Assembly: GCF_000768335.1 (NCBI RefSeq)
Contig: NZ_AVPT01000023.1
Location: forward strand, 1-41,449
DNA from: Lysobacter arseniciresistens ZS79
Lineage (GTDB): Bacteria; Pseudomonadota; Gammaproteobacteria; Xanthomonadales; Xanthomonadaceae
Direction: 5' to 3'
DNA: 41,449 nucleotides
The notes under the pieces are model-generated. The model did no database searches and had not been told where the DNA came from. It worked only from the letters and a program-made list of their open reading frames with translations. Below are positions 8,700-16,386 of this stretch, in pieces; the stretch's first letter is position 1; every line of letters starts with the position of its first letter. The position numbers and the translations under genes were made by a program.

Positions 8700-10280
8700 T
8701 CAGTCGTTGCCGCGCGCCGTCCTGGCGGTGTCCGGCAGGACCCGTGCCTCGAAGTCGTAGTCCCACTGGTCGAAGTACAGGTTGCCGCCGTCCCACTCGA
8801 CCTCGCCCCGCTGGGAGTCGACGGTCTCGGAACGGAAGTGCTGCTTGGCCGGGACGAACCCGGTGCCGTAGTCGTCGTTGAAGGCGATCCGGTAGGCGTC
8901 CAGGCCGCCGAGGTAGAACCATTCCAGGCTGGAGCCGTCGGCGGCGGTGGCGCCTTCGAAGCGGCCGGTGGTCACGTCCATCGGCACCCAGCCGTACGGG
9001 GCCAGGTACATCCAGCCCCAGTCGTGCAGGTTCCAGTAGTCGCCGTCGGAATAGACCATGCCCGACTGCCAGCGCGCGGGGATGCCATTGAGGCGCAGCA
9101 GGGTCATCAGCAGCAGGGTCTGCTGGCCGCAGTCGGCGTGGCCGGCATGCAGCGCGTAGTCGCTGATGTTGGTGATGGTGGAGTACTCGCGGGCACCGGC
9201 CCACGGGATGTCGTCGACCGCGGCGAAGAGCTTCTGCGCGATCCGGTACGGGTTGGTCTCGTCGCCCACCACCTTGCGCGAGAACGCCCGCAGCGCAGGG
9301 GTGAACACGATGTGCGGCGGGCGTTCGGCGAGATGCGGCGCCAGCGTTTCCGCCGCCGGTGCCGGCACCACTCGATCCGGGTCGATGGTGTGGCGCTGCG
9401 CGTACAGGATCAGCTCGTAGTCGATCGAGAACCTGGTCGGCTCGCCGGCGCGGGAGACGCGCTCCAGGTAGACGGTGCGCTGGGCGGTCGATTCGGGCGC
9501 AACGCGGGCCTGCGCCGGACGGCTTTCGAGCAGGCGGATGTCTTCCTGCTGGCCGGGAATCGCGCGCGGGAACGGGATCCAGGCGCGGACGGTCTCGCCG
9601 GCCGGCACCGCGTCGGGATCGACCGTGATCGACTGGGTGACGTGTACCCGGCGCGGCAGCACGTTGCTGTCGCCGCTCTCGCGGGCGGCCTCGGTGATGG
9701 CGGCGTGGTGCGCGTTCGGCGACTCCATCGGCCCTTGGCTGAAGGGCTTGGGGTCGGCGCGGCGGGCAGCGGCCTCCGGGCTCAGGCGGAACAGGTTCGG
9801 CACCGCGCGGACGAAGTACAGCGTCCGGCCGTCGATCACCCGGTGCTCGAGCAGGTTCGTCGTCTTCCAGCGCGCGAACTCGTCGTCGCGCAGGTCGGGG
9901 ATCGCCTGGCGCAGGCGTGCGCGCACGTCGTCCTCGTCGAGTCGGAAGTCGATCAGGATCCGGCGCATGCGTTCGCGCTGGAAAAGCAGCGCCCGTCGCG
10001 ATGCGGCGGATGTGCCATCGTCGGCCAGGGCGGCGGCTATCGCCGCTTCGGCTGCTTCAAAACGGTCGCCGTCGACCAGCGCGACGACCGTGTCGACAAC
10101 GGCGTCGGTCGCTGCGGCACCCGCGCTCGAATCGCCGTCACCCGTGGCCGCCGGCACATCCGTCGACGCCCGGGCACCGCAGCCGGCCAGCAGCGCCGTG
10201 ACCAGCAGCAGCGCGCAGGCATGCCGCACCGGCCGTTGCCGGAAACATGTGTCGCCAAGCTGGTGTCGAACCGTGTACAC
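8700..10280 (-). CDS. Transglutaminase-like lipoprotein (predicted periplasmic cysteine peptidase or amidotransferase)
   Basis: 526 residues from a GTG at 10280 with an AGGGGAAG ribosome site upstream. A signal sequence with lipobox LLAGC lies after about 17 leading residues. The C-terminal third has the transglutaminase-core signature: Cys in HADCGQQTLLLMTLLRLNG, His in WNLHDWGWMYLAPYGW, and Asp in PMDVTTGRF. Proteins of this superfamily in bacteria are often peptidases or cross-linkers of the envelope rather than true transglutaminases. The N-terminal half (about 250 residues) looks like the beta-sandwich region that often precedes this domain. It is the first gene of the minus arm, divergent from the NlpC/P60 gene, and it precedes the TonB receptor by about 70 bases. 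A substrate in peptide metabolism is inferred from context only. Confidence 0.8.
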   Translation of the reverse strand: MYTVRHQLGDTCFRQRPVRHACALLLVTALLAGCGARASTDVPAATGDGDSSAGAAATDAVVDTVVALVDGDRFEAAEAAIAAALADDGTSAASRRALLFQRERMRRILIDFRLDEDDVRARLRQAIPDLRDDEFARWKTTNLLEHRVIDGRTLYFVRAVPNLFRLSPEAAARRADPKPFSQGPMESPNAHHAAITEAARESGDSNVLPRRVHVTQSITVDPDAVPAGETVRAWIPFPRAIPGQQEDIRLLESRPAQARVAPESTAQRTVYLERVSRAGEPTRFSIDYELILYAQRHTIDPDRVVPAPAAETLAPHLAERPPHIVFTPALRAFSRKVVGDETNPYRIAQKLFAAVDDIPWAGAREYSTITNISDYALHAGHADCGQQTLLLMTLLRLNGIPARWQSGMVYSDGDYWNLHDWGWMYLAPYGWVPMDVTTGRFEGATAADGSSLEWFYLGGLDAYRIAFNDDYGTGFVPAKQHFRSETVDSQRGEVEWDGGNLYFDQWDYDFEARVLPDTARTARGND

Positions 10281-10338
10281 CCGTTGCTTCCCCTACGGAT
10301 ACCCACTCGCGACGAAGTGTGTAGCACGCCGTCACAAG

Positions 10339-10359
10339 TCGGTCAATAAATTATTCCGA
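10339..10359. promoter_or_regulatory. Candidate RpiR-family operator between the divergent arms
   Basis: An AT-rich imperfect palindrome, TCGG-TC-AATAA-A-TTATT-CCGA, stands out in very GC-rich surroundings between the divergent transglutaminase and NlpC/P60 genes. Regulators of the RpiR/MurR/HexR family bind AT-rich inverted repeats of this kind, and such a regulator is encoded about 2.7 kb downstream (13095-13943). A TATAAG box lies just downstream at about 10,370. Binding is inferred. Confidence 0.45.
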
Positions 10360-10535
10360 TGCTGTGTGCTATAAGAATCACGTATTCCGCAGTGCACAAC
10401 GGCGCCGATGCCGCAGCAAGGGGACGGGGAATGGCCATCGCGACAGCTCCACGGCCCTATGCGGCCGCCGTCCCGCCCGCACGCGCCCCGTATGCTTCCT
10501 GCAGCCGTCCTGTTTCGCCACGCAACGCCACGCCC

Positions 10536-11951
10536 ATGCGCCTGACCCGTTTTGCCGCCTGCCTCGCCGTCGCCCTGCTGCTGGGCGGCCCCGCCACCGC
10601 GCGCGAGACCGCTCCGCCGTCCGTCCCCGCCCATGGCGTAGTCGGGGTCCAGCCACAGCACCTCGATCCGGCGTTCTGGGTCGGCCGCATGGAGCAGGCC
10701 GACCGCGTCCTGATGACGCCCGCCGCGATCGACACCCGGAACGCACGCCTGTGGCAACTGGACGCGTCGATGCACGACCTGCGGGCACTGCCGGCCACGC
10801 TTGATGCGGCGACCGTCCGCGGCTGGATCGAGGACCTGTCGCAACGGCCCACCGGCGAACGCTGGGACGTGGACGGCAACCCGGTGCCTGCCGCAACGCT
10901 GGACGCGATGGTTGCCAACCTCGCGCTCGACGCGGTGCCGACCAGCCAGCCGACCCGCCACGGCCTGGTGGTCCATCGCGCCGCGCTGCGCACCTTCCCG
11001 ACCGCGCAGCGCATGTTCAGCCGCCAGGGCGAGACCGACATCGACCGCTTGCAGGAAAGCGCGCTGTTCCCGGGCACACCCGTCGTCATTGCACATGAAA
11101 GCGGCGACGGTGACTGGTTGTTCGTGGTCAGCCCGCGCTACGCGGCGTGGATCGAGAAGAAGCATGTCGCCGAAGGCAGCGCGGAGCAGGTGTCCGGTTA
11201 CGTCGACGCTGCGGCCTACCGTGTCGTCACCGGCGCGACCGAGCACACCGTGTTCACCCGCGAGGAGCCGCGCGTCTCGCAGCTGCAGCTCGACATGGGC
11301 GTGCGCGTGCCACTGGCCGACCTGCCACCCGACCAGCCGGTCAACGGCCAGCACCCGTACACCGCGCACATCCTGAAGCTGCCGGTGCGCAACGACGACG
11401 GCAGCCTCGCCTTCGCCCCCGCACTGCTGCAGCGCATCGCCGACAGCCAGCCCGGCTACCTGCCGCTGACCCGCGCCAACCTGGTCACCCAGGCCTTCAA
11501 GTTCCTCGGCGAGCGCTACGGCTGGGGCCATTCGTACAACGCACGCGACTGCAGCGGCTTCGTCTCCGAGATCTACCGCAGCATGGGCGTGCAGGTGCCG
11601 CGCAACACCAGTGCGCAGGCGGTCAGCCCGGCGCTGTCGCATGTCACGTTCGGCAAGGACGACGACCGTGCCACCCGCATGGCCGCGGTCGCGCGGCTGC
11701 AGGTGGGCGACCTGGTCTACATCCCGGGCCACGTGATGATGGTGATCGGCCGCGTCGACGGTGCGCCCTACGTGATCCACGACACCAACGGCGGCAGCGT
11801 GCTCGGCGCCGACGGCGAGTTGCGCTCGATGGCGCTCAACGGCGTTTCGGTCACGCCGTTGCTGCCGATGATGTTCAACCGGAATGAAAGCTACGTGGAC
11901 CGCATGACCAGCATCGTGCGCCCGCACGGCACCCTCGACCTGCCCCGCTGA
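10536..11951 (+). CDS. Periplasmic SH3-NlpC/P60 murein peptide endopeptidase (YkfC-like)
   Basis: 471 residues from the ATG at 10536, chosen because it begins a clear signal peptide (MRLTRFAACLAVALLL...ATA). A good ribosome site (GGGGACGGGGA) precedes another in-frame ATG at 10431, which would add 35 residues, so the start is uncertain. After an N-terminal helical region come SH3-like repeats, then a C-terminal NlpC/P60 domain with the catalytic Cys in NARDCSGFVSEIYRSMG, His in YIPGHVMMVIG and a third polar residue in VIHDTNGG. This layout matches enzymes that cut gamma-D-Glu-diamino-acid bonds in stem peptides to release L-Ala-D-Glu. The next gene is the matching dipeptide epimerase, which supports the assignment. 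Confidence 0.87.
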   Translation: MRLTRFAACLAVALLLGGPATARETAPPSVPAHGVVGVQPQHLDPAFWVGRMEQADRVLMTPAAIDTRNARLWQLDASMHDLRALPATLDAATVRGWIEDLSQRPTGERWDVDGNPVPAATLDAMVANLALDAVPTSQPTRHGLVVHRAALRTFPTAQRMFSRQGETDIDRLQESALFPGTPVVIAHESGDGDWLFVVSPRYAAWIEKKHVAEGSAEQVSGYVDAAAYRVVTGATEHTVFTREEPRVSQLQLDMGVRVPLADLPPDQPVNGQHPYTAHILKLPVRNDDGSLAFAPALLQRIADSQPGYLPLTRANLVTQAFKFLGERYGWGHSYNARDCSGFVSEIYRSMGVQVPRNTSAQAVSPALSHVTFGKDDDRATRMAAVARLQVGDLVYIPGHVMMVIGRVDGAPYVIHDTNGGSVLGADGELRSMALNGVSVTPLLPMMFNRNESYVDRMTSIVRPHGTLDLPR

Positions 11952-11983
11952 GCGGCGGCCACACGGACAACGACACACAAGCC

Positions 11984-13093
11984 ATGAAGATCACCGACAT
12001 CCAGTTCGGCATGCTGCGGGTACCGCTGAAGACGCCGTTCAAGACCGCGCTGCGCACCGTCGAGCGGGTCGAGGACATCGTGGTGATGGTGCATACCGAC
12101 ACCGGCCACGTCGGCTACGGCGAGGCGCCGGCCACCGCGGTCATCACCGGCGACACCCACGGTTCCATCGTCGACGCGATCCGCCACTACATCTCGCCGC
12201 GCCTGATCGGCGAGGAGATCGCCAACCTCAACCGCATCACCCGGCTGGTGCAGACCTCGATGGAGAAGAACTCCAGCGCCAAGGCGGCGGTGGAGATCGC
12301 GGTCTACGACCTGTTCGGCCAGCTCTATGGCGCGCCGCTGTACAAGATGCTCGGCGGCGGCGACCCGGTCATCACCACCGACATCACCATCAGCGTCGAC
12401 ACCATCGACAAGATGGTGGCCGACTCGATCAGCGCGGTCGAGCGCGGCTTCGACTCCTTGAAGATCAAGGTCGGCAAGGACATCGGCGTCGACATCGAGC
12501 GGATCAAGGCGATCTACGCCGCAGTCGAGAACCGCGCACTGCTCCGCCTCGACGCCAACCAGGGCTGGACCGCCAAGCAGGCGGTCTACGCGATCACCAC
12601 GCTGGAGGACGCCGGCGTGCGGCTGGAGCTGGTGGAGCAACCGGTCAAGGCCCGCGACCTGGAAGGCATGCGCTACGTCACCGAGCGGGTGCACACGCCG
12701 ATCATGGCCGACGAGAGCGTGTTCGGCCCGATGGAGGTGATCGAGCTGATCAACCTGCGCGCGGCCGACATCATCAACATCAAGCTGATGAAGACCGGTG
12801 GCATCTCCAACGCGATCCGCATCGCCGACATCGCCGCGCTGCACGGCGTCGAGTGCATGATCGGCTGCATGCTCGAATCCAGCATCAGCGTCGCCGCGGC
12901 GGTGCACGTGGCGGTGGCCAAGGCCGACGTGATCACCAAGATCGACCTCGACGGGCCGTCGCTGTGCCAGTTCGACCCGGTCGCGGGTGGGGTGACGTTC
13001 AACGAATCGGAGATCTCGGTCAGCGACGCGCCGGGCCTGGGCATCCGGGATATCCGCGGGCTCGAGCCGATCCCGGGCAGCGCGGCCGCCTGA
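11984..13093 (+). CDS. Dipeptide epimerase of the enolase superfamily (L-Ala-D/L-Glu epimerase type)
   Basis: 369 residues. It has the muconate-lactonizing-enzyme-subgroup layout: a capping domain (about 1-120), then a barrel with SLKIKVGKD (KxK acid/base lysine), LRLDANQGW (metal Asp), LVEQPV (metal Glu), IMADESV (metal Asp) and INIKLMKTGG (second lysine). These are the hallmarks of dipeptide epimerases such as YkfB and YcjG. These convert L-Ala-D-Glu, released from murein peptides, to L-Ala-L-Glu. The gene starts 32 bases after the NlpC/P60 gene and is followed after 1 base by the RpiR-family regulator. Specificity within the epimerase family cannot be read from motifs alone, but the NlpC/P60 neighbour favours L-Ala-D-Glu. 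Confidence 0.88.
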   Translation: MKITDIQFGMLRVPLKTPFKTALRTVERVEDIVVMVHTDTGHVGYGEAPATAVITGDTHGSIVDAIRHYISPRLIGEEIANLNRITRLVQTSMEKNSSAKAAVEIAVYDLFGQLYGAPLYKMLGGGDPVITTDITISVDTIDKMVADSISAVERGFDSLKIKVGKDIGVDIERIKAIYAAVENRALLRLDANQGWTAKQAVYAITTLEDAGVRLELVEQPVKARDLEGMRYVTERVHTPIMADESVFGPMEVIELINLRAADIINIKLMKTGGISNAIRIADIAALHGVECMIGCMLESSISVAAAVHVAVAKADVITKIDLDGPSLCQFDPVAGGVTFNESEISVSDAPGLGIRDIRGLEPIPGSAAA

Positions 13094-13094
13094 C

Positions 13095-13943
13095 GTGTCG
13101 GCGCTGCTGAGGATCCGCGCCGAGCGCGACCGGATGTCGGCGATCGAGCGCCGCATCGCCGACTTCGTGCTCGACAACGCCCAGCTGCTGCGCGACTACT
13201 CCTCGCAGCAACTGGCCAACGCGCTGGGGATCAGCCAGTCGAGTGTGGTGAAGTTCTGCCAGAAGCTCGGTTTCAAGGGGTACCCGGACCTCAAGTACTC
13301 GGTCGGCGAGGCGATCGCGCGGGCCGACAACGGCGACGACGCGGGCGACTCCGGCACACCCGCGGCGCTGCCGGCCGACGCCGGCATGGAGCTGTGGCTG
13401 CGCAAGAGCCAGGCCGAGGAGGAAACCCGTTCGATCAACCCGCCGGCAACGCTCGAGGCGGTGGTCTCGGCCCTGCTGGGCGCCTCCGCCGGCGGCAAGG
13501 TCTTCATCATCGGCCTCGGCGAGGACGACATCCCGGCCCGGGCGATCGCCCTGCGGCTGTCGCTGCTGGGCATCCTCACCGTGCACAACTTCGACACCGC
13601 CCACATGACCGCGAGCGTGTCGGCAGCCGTGCCGGGCGACGTGCTGCTGGTGTTCTCCGAGCACGGCAAGCAACCCGCCCTGTGCCAGATCGGGCGGCTG
13701 TTCCGCGAGCAGGGGGGCACCGTCGTGAGCATCACCCGCCACAGTTCCAACCCGCTGCGCGCCAATGCCGACCTGTCGCTACTGGTGTCCGCCCACGACG
13801 AGCGCGCCCACATCGAGCCGCTGCTGTACCGGTCAGCGCTGCAGCACCTGCTGGACCGCGTGTTCGTGCGGCTGTGCGAGTCGGGACGGATGGAACGCCT
13901 GCAGGCGACGATGGAGCGGATCCAGCCGATGCTGGAAGGGTGA
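13095..13943 (+). CDS. RpiR/MurR-family transcriptional regulator (HTH plus SIS domain)
   Basis: 282 residues from a GTG one base after the epimerase stop codon. The N-terminal HTH_6 domain is typical (IERRIADFVL, SSQQLANALGISQSSVVKFCQKLGFKGYPDLK). A SIS phosphosugar-binding domain follows (VFIIGLGEDD, VLLVFSEHGKQP, GGTVVSITRH). Regulators of this family sense phosphosugars such as MurNAc-6-phosphate (MurR) or other metabolites, and often control the operon they belong to. Here the neighbours are murein-peptide genes, so a cell-wall-derived effector is a reasonable inference. The ERxS[ST]GR-type sugar-binding signature is not obvious, so the ligand may differ from MurR. A candidate operator lies at 10339-10359. 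Confidence 0.9.
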   Translation: MSALLRIRAERDRMSAIERRIADFVLDNAQLLRDYSSQQLANALGISQSSVVKFCQKLGFKGYPDLKYSVGEAIARADNGDDAGDSGTPAALPADAGMELWLRKSQAEEETRSINPPATLEAVVSALLGASAGGKVFIIGLGEDDIPARAIALRLSLLGILTVHNFDTAHMTASVSAAVPGDVLLVFSEHGKQPALCQIGRLFREQGGTVVSITRHSSNPLRANADLSLLVSAHDERAHIEPLLYRSALQHLLDRVFVRLCESGRMERLQATMERIQPMLEG

Positions 13944-13993
13944 TCGCCCCGGGCGCCGGCCCGGCCACGCACGACATGCCCGCAGGAGACCGT

Positions 13994-14791
13994 ATGCGAC
14001 CACCCACCCGTACCGCGTTCAACCGGCTGACCATCACCTCACTGCTGGTGGCCGTCGCTGCCCTGTCCGGCTGCGCCCACACGGGCTCTGGTTCCTCGCC
14101 GTCTGCGGCGTGGTCGGATGCGCAACAACTGGTGCTGGTGACCGTGCCCGACTGGGACGCGCCCGAAGGGGAACTGGCGACCTACCGGCGCGCGTCGGTC
14201 AAGGCCGCGTGGCAGCGGGTCGGAGAGCCGGCGCCGGTCACCGTCGGCCGCAGTGGCAGCGGCTGGGGCCTCGGCCTGCATGCGCCACAGGGCGACGGCC
14301 CGGTCAAACGCGAAGGCGACGGCCGGGCACCGGCAGGGGTGTTCGCCATCGGCACCGCATTCGGCTACGCGCCGGCCGCCGCCACCGCCCTGCCCTACGC
14401 GCCGATGGACGCGGGCGACTACTGCATCGACGTCCCCGCCTCGCCGCTCTACAACCGCATCGTCGACAGCACCGAGGTCGGCGCCGCCGCGGTCAAGGAC
14501 TCGACCGAGCCGATGCGCCGCGACATCCACGCCGATGGCGACCAGCGCTACCGGCTCGGGTTCGTGGTCGAGCACAACGGGCAGGCCGTGCCGCAGGCCG
14601 GCAGCTGCATCTTCGCCCACCTGTGGAAGACGCCGGACACGCCCACCGCCGGCTGCACCGCGATGGCGCCGGAGACGATGGACCGGCTGCTCGGCTGGCT
14701 GCGGCCGGAGGCGGCCCCGGTGTTCGTACTGCTGCCCGAGGCGGAGCTCCGGCGCCTGCAACGGGCATGGGGATTGCCCGCGCCCGAATGA
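13994..14791 (+). CDS. YkuD-type L,D-transpeptidase/carboxypeptidase lipoprotein
   Basis: 265 residues from the ATG at 13994, preceded by CAGGAGACCGT. The N-terminus has a signal with lipobox ALSGC. The C-terminal half has the signature of the COG3786 branch of YkuD proteins: YCIDVPASPLYNRIVD, CIFAHLWKTPDTPTAGCTAM with catalytic His and Cys, and a C-terminal helix. Such enzymes act on the peptide stems of peptidoglycan in the periplasm. It is the last gene of the plus arm, 50 bases after the regulator, and completes a set of murein-active enzymes. Whether it cross-links or trims cannot be decided from sequence. Confidence 0.85.
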   Translation: MRPPTRTAFNRLTITSLLVAVAALSGCAHTGSGSSPSAAWSDAQQLVLVTVPDWDAPEGELATYRRASVKAAWQRVGEPAPVTVGRSGSGWGLGLHAPQGDGPVKREGDGRAPAGVFAIGTAFGYAPAAATALPYAPMDAGDYCIDVPASPLYNRIVDSTEVGAAAVKDSTEPMRRDIHADGDQRYRLGFVVEHNGQAVPQAGSCIFAHLWKTPDTPTAGCTAMAPETMDRLLGWLRPEAAPVFVLLPEAELRRLQRAWGLPAPE

Positions 14792-14839
14792 GCCGCAGGG
14801 GAGGCCATCCCCGCCGGTCTCTGCGATAATCGTCCGGAT

Positions 14840-14881
14840 GGCCCCGTAGCTCAGCTGGATAGAGCGTCCCCCTCCTAAGGA
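14840..14881 (+). tRNA. tRNA-Arg(CCT), 5' portion only, interrupted at the anticodon loop
   Basis: The sequence gives a perfect tRNA 5' half: acceptor strand GGCCCCG, TA, a D-arm GCTC...GAGC, then the anticodon loop CTCCTAA (CCT anticodon). After CTCCTAAGG the expected complementary stem, T-arm (GGTTCGA) and acceptor 3' strand (CGGGGCC) are absent; none occurs in the next few hundred bases. The junction coincides with the change from chromosome to element. The gene is therefore broken here, most likely by integration. An intact copy could exist at the other end of the element or elsewhere. Confidence 0.75.
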
Positions 14882-14885
14882 AGGG

Positions 14886-15016
14886 GTCAGTTAGCTGGAA
14901 CGCCCTTCTACCCTTACATATCAGGGACTTACGAAGGCCCTTCCAACTGACCAGGGCTGATTTTACACCCTCAAACACCCCTGAACATCACTTTTTTGTC
15001 CCAGTATTTGTCCCAG
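14886..15016. other. Element junction (attL-like) with inverted repeat and tandem direct repeat
   Basis: Right after the tRNA fragment an imperfect inverted repeat spans 14886-14951: GTCAGTT, GGAA and CTTC on the left pair with GAAG, TTCC and AACTGAC on the right. A direct repeat TTTGTCCCAG follows at 14995-15004 and 15007-15016. Tandem TTTGTCCCA repeats of this kind are often seen beside the attachment cores of tyrosine-recombinase islands and could be arm-type binding sites. Function is inferred. Confidence 0.45.
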
Positions 15017-15018
15017 AA

Positions 15019-15543
15019 ATGAGCCAAGCCACGCTTCGCTACCTCATCGAGAACTTCCCACTGCGGCCCACCCTTCGGGTCGAGGAAGTCGCTCATGTGC
15101 TTGGCAAGAAGAACACCCGCGGCGCCATCCAGCGGGTTCGGCAACGAATGACGGACGGGGTGTATCCCAACGCCAGGAAGGTCGATGGGATCTGGCAGCT
15201 GCCGATTGAAGAGCTGGCGGAAATCATGGAGCCCACGCCCGAACACGCCAGGCCTTCCCTGCCCCTGCCCAACCCCAAGACTGCGCCCAGCCGCACCGGC
15301 CGGCGCAGGGGTGAGGTTGGCCCACGCGTGGGGTTCATCCGGGCTGCCCAGTTCTGGGTCCAGGTGTTCAACATCCTCGGCTACCCGGAGGATGCAAGCG
15401 ATCTGGAAAACCAGGCCAACACCCTTCGGATGGAAGGCCGTCTTGCGCGCGACATAGCGCGATCGGAAGAACATGCCGCCGCCCTGGACGCCTCAACCCC
15501 CCAACCTCCCACTTCTGGCTCCAAGCCAATCCGTCGCCCCTGA
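15019..15543 (+). CDS. Small HTH DNA-binding protein near the element junction, function unknown
   Basis: 174 residues. The first 75 or so look like a winged or excisionase-type helix-turn-helix: LRVEEVAHVLGKKNTRGAIQ, then QRMTDGVYPNARKVDGIWQL as a likely wing, then PIEELAEIM. The rest is polar and proline-rich with a helical stretch near 120-150. Position directly beside the attachment region would suit an excisionase or directionality factor, or a regulator of integration. No strong ribosome-binding site precedes the ATG, which follows the TTTGTCCCAG repeats. An overlapping open frame on the opposite strand (14971-15474) shows no recognisable domain and is judged a shadow. Confidence 0.6.
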   Translation: MSQATLRYLIENFPLRPTLRVEEVAHVLGKKNTRGAIQRVRQRMTDGVYPNARKVDGIWQLPIEELAEIMEPTPEHARPSLPLPNPKTAPSRTGRRRGEVGPRVGFIRAAQFWVQVFNILGYPEDASDLENQANTLRMEGRLARDIARSEEHAAALDASTPQPPTSGSKPIRRP

Positions 15544-15638
15544 TCCACTGTCCACCAGGCCGCTTGCGGCCAGCCGGGCCAGGACGGCTCGGCCAGGTGG
15601 CCCGCAGGCCACGCCCCAGGACGGGGGCTCTGGATGTT

Positions 15639-15662
15639 CATGGGTATGTATGTATACCCATG
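15639..15662. promoter_or_regulatory. Element palindrome, site 1 (TGGGTA-N8-TACCCA)
   Basis: Nine-base arms CATGGGTAT and ATACCCATG surround a 6-base centre. It is one of six copies in the element with the same spacing. It lies 96 bases after the HTH gene, in a non-coding stretch. It could act on either strand; upstream on the minus strand TTGGCA and GCTTTCATGGG resemble the promoter layout at the other sites. Confidence 0.6.
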
Positions 15663-15758
15663 AAAGCCTCATACCCCTTGCCAATTTCTGAAACGGTGGT
15701 TATCTGAAAGGCGAGCCGGGGCTGTTCACCCATTTCTCCCGATGGTTATCCAAGGCTC

Positions 15759-15787
15759 AAACCCGCAAGCAACTGCGGGTTTTTTAT
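15759..15787 (+). terminator. Rho-independent terminator 1
   Basis: AAACCCGC (15759-15766) pairs with GCGGGTTT (15775-15782), followed by TTTATT on the plus strand. It shares stem sequence and tail with the terminator at 15871-15899, about 110 bases further on. Confidence 0.8.
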
Positions 15788-15870
15788 TCGCACCCTCTTG
15801 CGCTCGATGAAACTTCTGATTGGATGATGCCTGGGTAGAGTTAGATAACCCTCCTGTCCAACTCCTCCCA

Positions 15871-15899
15871 AACCCGCGGCTCACCCCGCGGGTTTTTTA
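15871..15899 (+). terminator. Rho-independent terminator 2
   Basis: AACCCGCGG (15871-15879) pairs with CCGCGGGTT (15886-15894), followed by TTTTAT on the plus strand. It insulates the adhesin operon from upstream transcription. Confidence 0.85.
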
Positions 15900-15923
15900 T
15901 TGCCAGAATTTTGTGAAAGGGGG

Positions 15924-15985
15924 TTGCGCTCGATTGGTTAGGCCTTTTGATGGGTAGTTGTGGATACCCACTAAACAAAAGGAGG
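15924..15985 (+). promoter_or_regulatory. Promoter and operator of the adhesin operon (palindrome site 2)
   Basis: TTGCGC at 15924-15929 is followed after 12 bases by GCCTTTTGATG, which runs into the palindrome TGGGTA-N8-TACCCA (15951-15970). A ribosome site GGAGG (15981-15985) follows. The same arrangement with the same 12-base spacing occurs before several minus-strand genes of the element. TTGCGC sits where a -35 box would be; the palindrome would then cover the start region as an operator. Confidence 0.6.
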
Positions 15986-15992
15986 CCCTTTG

Positions 15993-16352
15993 ATGAAATA
16001 CCTAATTCTCGCCGCAAGTCTATTCGCAGGCTCCGCGTCGGCCGCTGTCATCGAGGCCAAGACTGAACTGCATGTCCTGGCAACCAAGCCGGTTGTGGAA
16101 ATGAGCCGCGGCAGCTGCGCGATTACTGGCGCGGTTGTGGTCAACGGCGAACTCGTGAAGGGCGCCGATATTGGCCTGCGTGCAAAAGACAAGCCTGACC
16201 TCATCGCGCGGACCAAGACCAACGACAAGGGCGTTTACACCCTGTCCGTTCGCGTTCGCAAAGGAACCTTGCTGCAAGAGATCGTGATTTCCAACCCAGA
16301 CAAAACTGGGAAGGTCGCGGTGTTTCCGGGCCAGGTCATCGCGTGCAAGTAA
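15993..16352 (+). CDS. Small secreted protein, unknown function
   Basis: 119 residues from the ATG at 15993, with GGAGG 7 bases upstream. A short signal peptide (KYLILAASLFAGSASA) indicates export. The mature part contains two cysteines (GSCAITGAVVV and the C-terminal IACK) that could form a disulfide. A beta-rich stretch (VNGELVKGADIGLRAKD, then TNDKGVYTLSVRV) resembles small carboxypeptidase-regulatory or transthyretin-like folds. It is the first gene of a four-gene plus-strand operon, 34 bases before the trimeric autotransporter, so it may assist adhesin assembly or be a separate surface factor. That role is inferred; no family is recognised with confidence. Confidence 0.75.
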   Translation: MKYLILAASLFAGSASAAVIEAKTELHVLATKPVVEMSRGSCAITGAVVVNGELVKGADIGLRAKDKPDLIARTKTNDKGVYTLSVRVRKGTLLQEIVISNPDKTGKVAVFPGQVIACK

Positions 16353-16386
16353 ACCCAACCCCAACTGCCAACCATAAGGAGGCTTC

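Larger units (their letters stand above)
15544..15992 (+). ncRNA. Non-coding stretch with two candidate short terminated RNAs
   Basis: There is no convincing gene in 449 bases, but it is dense in signals. Unit 1 has TTGCCA (15678-15683) and TTATCT (15700-15705) with 16-base spacing, overlapping GGTTATCTGAAAGG, and ends at the terminator 15759-15787. Unit 2 has TTGCGC at 15798-15803 and ends at the terminator 15871-15899. Each unit could give an RNA of about 60-80 bases. Unit 3 is the promoter of the next gene. GGTTATC-type motifs recur at 15698, 15744 and (as GATAACC) 15844. Small RNAs are an inference. Confidence 0.35.

Noticed and set aside
6510-10349. A 1279-codon open frame on the plus strand opposite the TonB receptor and transglutaminase genes
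   Set aside because: It is a shadow caused by GC-rich codon use: low-complexity Val/Gly/Asp/Arg composition, no domain, and it lies antisense to two well-supported genes.
14840-15100. Group I intron in the anticodon loop of tRNA-Arg(CCT), as known in Agrobacterium
   Set aside because: No tRNA 3' half (GGTTCGA, then CGGGGCC) is found within several hundred bases, and the base composition and genes change for the rest of the window. An integrated element explains it better.
14971-15474. Minus-strand open frame opposite the HTH gene, ending in WDKYWDKK from the TTTGTCCCAG repeats
   Set aside because: The ending recalls the C-termini of some tRNA-island integrases, but there is no Arg-His-Arg-Tyr catalytic pattern, and the plus-strand frame has a credible HTH domain. 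It is not called as an integrase.
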